Shown in pieces: positions 62,523-64,000 of a stretch of DNA of 64,000 nucleotides. A program made the translations under genes and the position numbers. The notes under the pieces are model-generated. The model saw only the letters and a program-made list of their open reading frames with translations. It searched no databases and had not been told where the DNA came from. The number at the start of each line of letters is the position of its first letter. Position 1 is the first letter of the stretch. Origin of the DNA: MGBC120314 sp051877855 (lineage in GTDB: Bacteria; Bacillota; Clostridia; Lachnospirales; Lachnospiraceae); assembly GCA_051877855.1 (NCBI GenBank), contig JBJEJH010000020.1, forward strand, positions 82,325 to 146,324, given 5' to 3'.

Positions 62523-63455
62523 TTAAATCAGTGTAATATGAAATACATGTACCAGCAGATACCAGATCAGGAAGGTAAGTCCTGCAAGGAGGACTTTGCT
62601 GTACATGTATTTTTTTATGTCCAGATCGGTTTCCTGAAAGAAGATACCGGTTTGCATAATACATGAAAGTCCGCCAAAGGAATTCATGCAAAGAAGGAGT
62701 GGAATAAGAACGGAAAGGGAATGACCGGTTTGACAGGCATGGTGTACACCGGTGGTAATCTCGGCACAGCCAATCAGCATACTGAGAAGAAGGCTGTTGT
62801 GAAGTGGTATTTTTTCTATAAATTCTGCAAGAGTAGAGAATAGTATAATATATGCGCCTAATTTCAGTACATTAATTACACTGCTGTAAACCGCATGATC
62901 CAGAAGATTCATGGTGAGAGGTGTGTCCGATGGCTTATTTTCTGAATTTGCGGGGATGTTCCTATGGGGTATCCGTTTTTTTGGGTATATTGGAACCCAT
63001 TTATTTTCCGGGTGTTTAACCGCTGCAAGAACCATAAGTACCAGAAAAGAAGGAAGGTAACAAGGAAGCAGTAATTTTATGGGTATGTAGGACAATCCGA
63101 GGTTTTGATGAAAAATAAAGTTAAAAAGGAAGGCGGGACTTGATATATTGCATGCCATTAATAATAGATATGTCTCACCTTTTGTGAGACGTCCATTCTT
63201 ATAGGCCGTGGTTGCCGCATAGGCACCCATGGGATAACCGCAGAGGAACCCAATCACCATTACATAGGGGATTGGATAGCGAAAACGGTTGCCGTATACA
63301 TTCTGCAGAAGACATGATATAATCATGAAGGGAAACAAGGTTGGAACAATGGTGTTAAACCATAGATTCAGACCGTTGGATGCACCACGGAATGCCATTT
63401 CCTGTGACAGAAGCATTATAAGAAACACAAATGGTAAAAGAAATTTTTTAAACAT
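62523..63455 (-). CDS. YlbJ-like sporulation integral membrane protein
   Basis: 310 residues with about eight membrane helices and nucleoside-recognition (Gate) features: WFNTIVPTLFPFMIIS, GFLCGYPMGAYAAT and CNISSPAFLFN. Start ATG 63455 follows AGGTGA on the minus strand; a TTG 36 bases upstream is less likely. In Bacillus ylbJ lies next to coaD (ylbI), on the same cluster; here it is convergent with it, separated by one gene. Confidence 0.85.
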   Translation of the reverse strand: MFKKFLLPFVFLIMLLSQEMAFRGASNGLNLWFNTIVPTLFPFMIISCLLQNVYGNRFRYPIPYVMVIGFLCGYPMGAYAATTAYKNGRLTKGETYLLLMACNISSPAFLFNFIFHQNLGLSYIPIKLLLPCYLPSFLVLMVLAAVKHPENKWVPIYPKKRIPHRNIPANSENKPSDTPLTMNLLDHAVYSSVINVLKLGAYIILFSTLAEFIEKIPLHNSLLLSMLIGCAEITTGVHHACQTGHSLSVLIPLLLCMNSFGGLSCIMQTGIFFQETDLDIKKYMYSKVLLAGLTFLIWYLLVHVFHITLI

Positions 63456-63527
63456 GAAATCACCTAATATAATATATAGGAATTTTCGCAAACACCTATT
63501 AACAATATAGTTTATGAGGAGGAAAAT

Positions 63528-63942
63528 ATGACAAGAAAATTAGAAGGATTAAACCCTGAGAAGGTATTTTATTTTTTTGAGGAATTGTGTAATATCCCCC
63601 ATGGATCAGGAAACACCAAGGAAATCAGTGACTATTGTGTCAATTTTGCCAGGGAACGGAACCTTAAGTATCGTCAGGATGAGAATAATAATGTGATTAT
63701 CCGGAAAGAGGCCACGGCAGGGTATGAAGATCATCCGGTTGTACTGATTCAGGGACATCTTGATATGGTTTGTGAGAAGACGAAAGAATCCGGGCATGAT
63801 TTTATGAATATGGGTCTGGATCTTTATGTTGAAGATGGATATGTGAAAGCGAAAGATACCACTCTGGGTGGAGATGATGGCATTGCGGTAGCTTATGCTC
63901 TGGCAATTCTGGATGATGACACCATTATTCATCCGCCGATTG
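63528..63942 (+). pseudogene. pepD: PepD-like aminoacyl-histidine dipeptidase, 3' part missing
   Basis: N-terminal 138 residues of an M20-family beta-alanyl-histidine dipeptidase: FFEELCNIPHGSGNTKEIS, metal-site VLIQGHLDMVCEK and LGGDDGIAVAYALAIL. The reading matches the family up to DTIIHPPI (bases up to about 63,942) and then stops making sense; a TGA follows at once. The normal protein is about 480 residues. The break is either a natural truncation or an assembly junction. AGGAGG precedes the ATG. Confidence 0.75.
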
Positions 63943-63945
63943 CAT

Positions 63946-63987
63946 GATCACGTACGGGATAAGCGGTGTGTTGGTGGGGTTGATCAT
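63946..63987 (-). pseudogene. clpP: Probable first codons of clpP, cut at the junction
   Basis: On the minus strand GGAGGAGG (63998-63991) precedes ATG 63987 and the frame reads MINPTNTPLIPYVI, then diverges into antisense pepD sequence. LIPYVI matches the ClpP start (usually LVPYVIEQ). The 55 bases from 63946 on are about 55% G+C, higher than nearby sequence. ClpP identity rests on a few residues. Confidence 0.5.
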
Positions 63988-64000
63988 GTTCCTCCTCCAG

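Overview
The window reads as the chromosome of a spore-forming, pectin-using Firmicute, most likely a Lachnospiraceae member. Three things point there. The base composition is moderately A+T-rich with strong AGGAGG ribosome binding sites. There are sporulation genes (complete spoIIIA octet, spoIVB, spo0A, ylbJ-like, gerW/ytfJ-like, coat-like genes). Gene orders match Bacillus/Clostridia clusters. Genus is not fixed by the sequence. No rRNA, tRNA, CRISPR array, insertion sequence or prophage was seen.

Layout. 1-7.6 kb: translation/RNA cluster nrnA (partial)-truB-ribF-[acyltransferase]-rpsO-pnp, then a HIT protein and a YebC protein; rpsO and pnp have structured leaders. 7.9-10.5 kb: TrhA/hemolysin III membrane protein, then a PadR regulator translationally coupled to a membrane protein with an N-terminal helical prefix and a degenerate SEDS (FtsW/RodA-like) domain. 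Their promoter is a consensus TTGACA-N17-TATAAT embedded in a perfect 21-bp inverted repeat. 10.6-20 kb: galacturonate (Ashwell) pathway: lacI-type regulator with uxaC, divergent from uxaB-uxaA; a KDG kinase; then a KDPG aldolase carrying an extra C-terminal domain with a second KDG kinase. Together these turn galacturonate into pyruvate and glyceraldehyde 3-phosphate. Two copies of TGTAAGyGCTTACA lie just downstream of the two divergent promoters.

20.3-25.7 kb: a 1383-residue surface protein made of Ig-like (BIG2) repeats, and a membrane-anchored TPR protein with two chitobiase-C-terminal-like domains. 25.8-28.8 kb: NfnA/NfnB-type ferredoxin-NADP reductase pair and a HAD phosphatase. 28.8-30.5 kb: zinc-ribbon membrane protein, rlmH, an unknown small gene. 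30.5-47 kb: a long sporulation/housekeeping cluster in near-Bacillus order: spoIIIAA-AH, Asp23-like (yqhY), nusB, xseA, xseB, ispA, dxs, tlyA, nadK, argR, recN, spoIVB, spo0A.

47-50 kb: glycogen synthase followed by a GH13 amylosucrase-like protein that has lost its catalytic residues. 50-55.5 kb: two small coat-like genes, lysA, two unknown genes, ytfI/ytfJ-like genes and a 45-residue membrane peptide. 55.5-63.5 kb: rpmB, yloU-like, fakA/yloV-like, recG, a histidine phosphatase, rsmD, coaD, a coiled-coil protein and a ylbJ-like gene. The last 470 bases hold the start of a PepD dipeptidase. It breaks off at about 63,943, and what follows reads on the minus strand as the start of a clpP gene with its own ribosome binding site, so the end looks like a chimeric or rearranged junction.

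The most unusual items are the degenerate GH13 protein beside glgA, the PadR/SEDS-like pair with its operator-promoter, the 21-bp pnp leader stem, the aldolase fusion, the sigma-28-like promoter before the Ig-repeat protein, and the terminal junction. No wholly new multi-gene system is evident.
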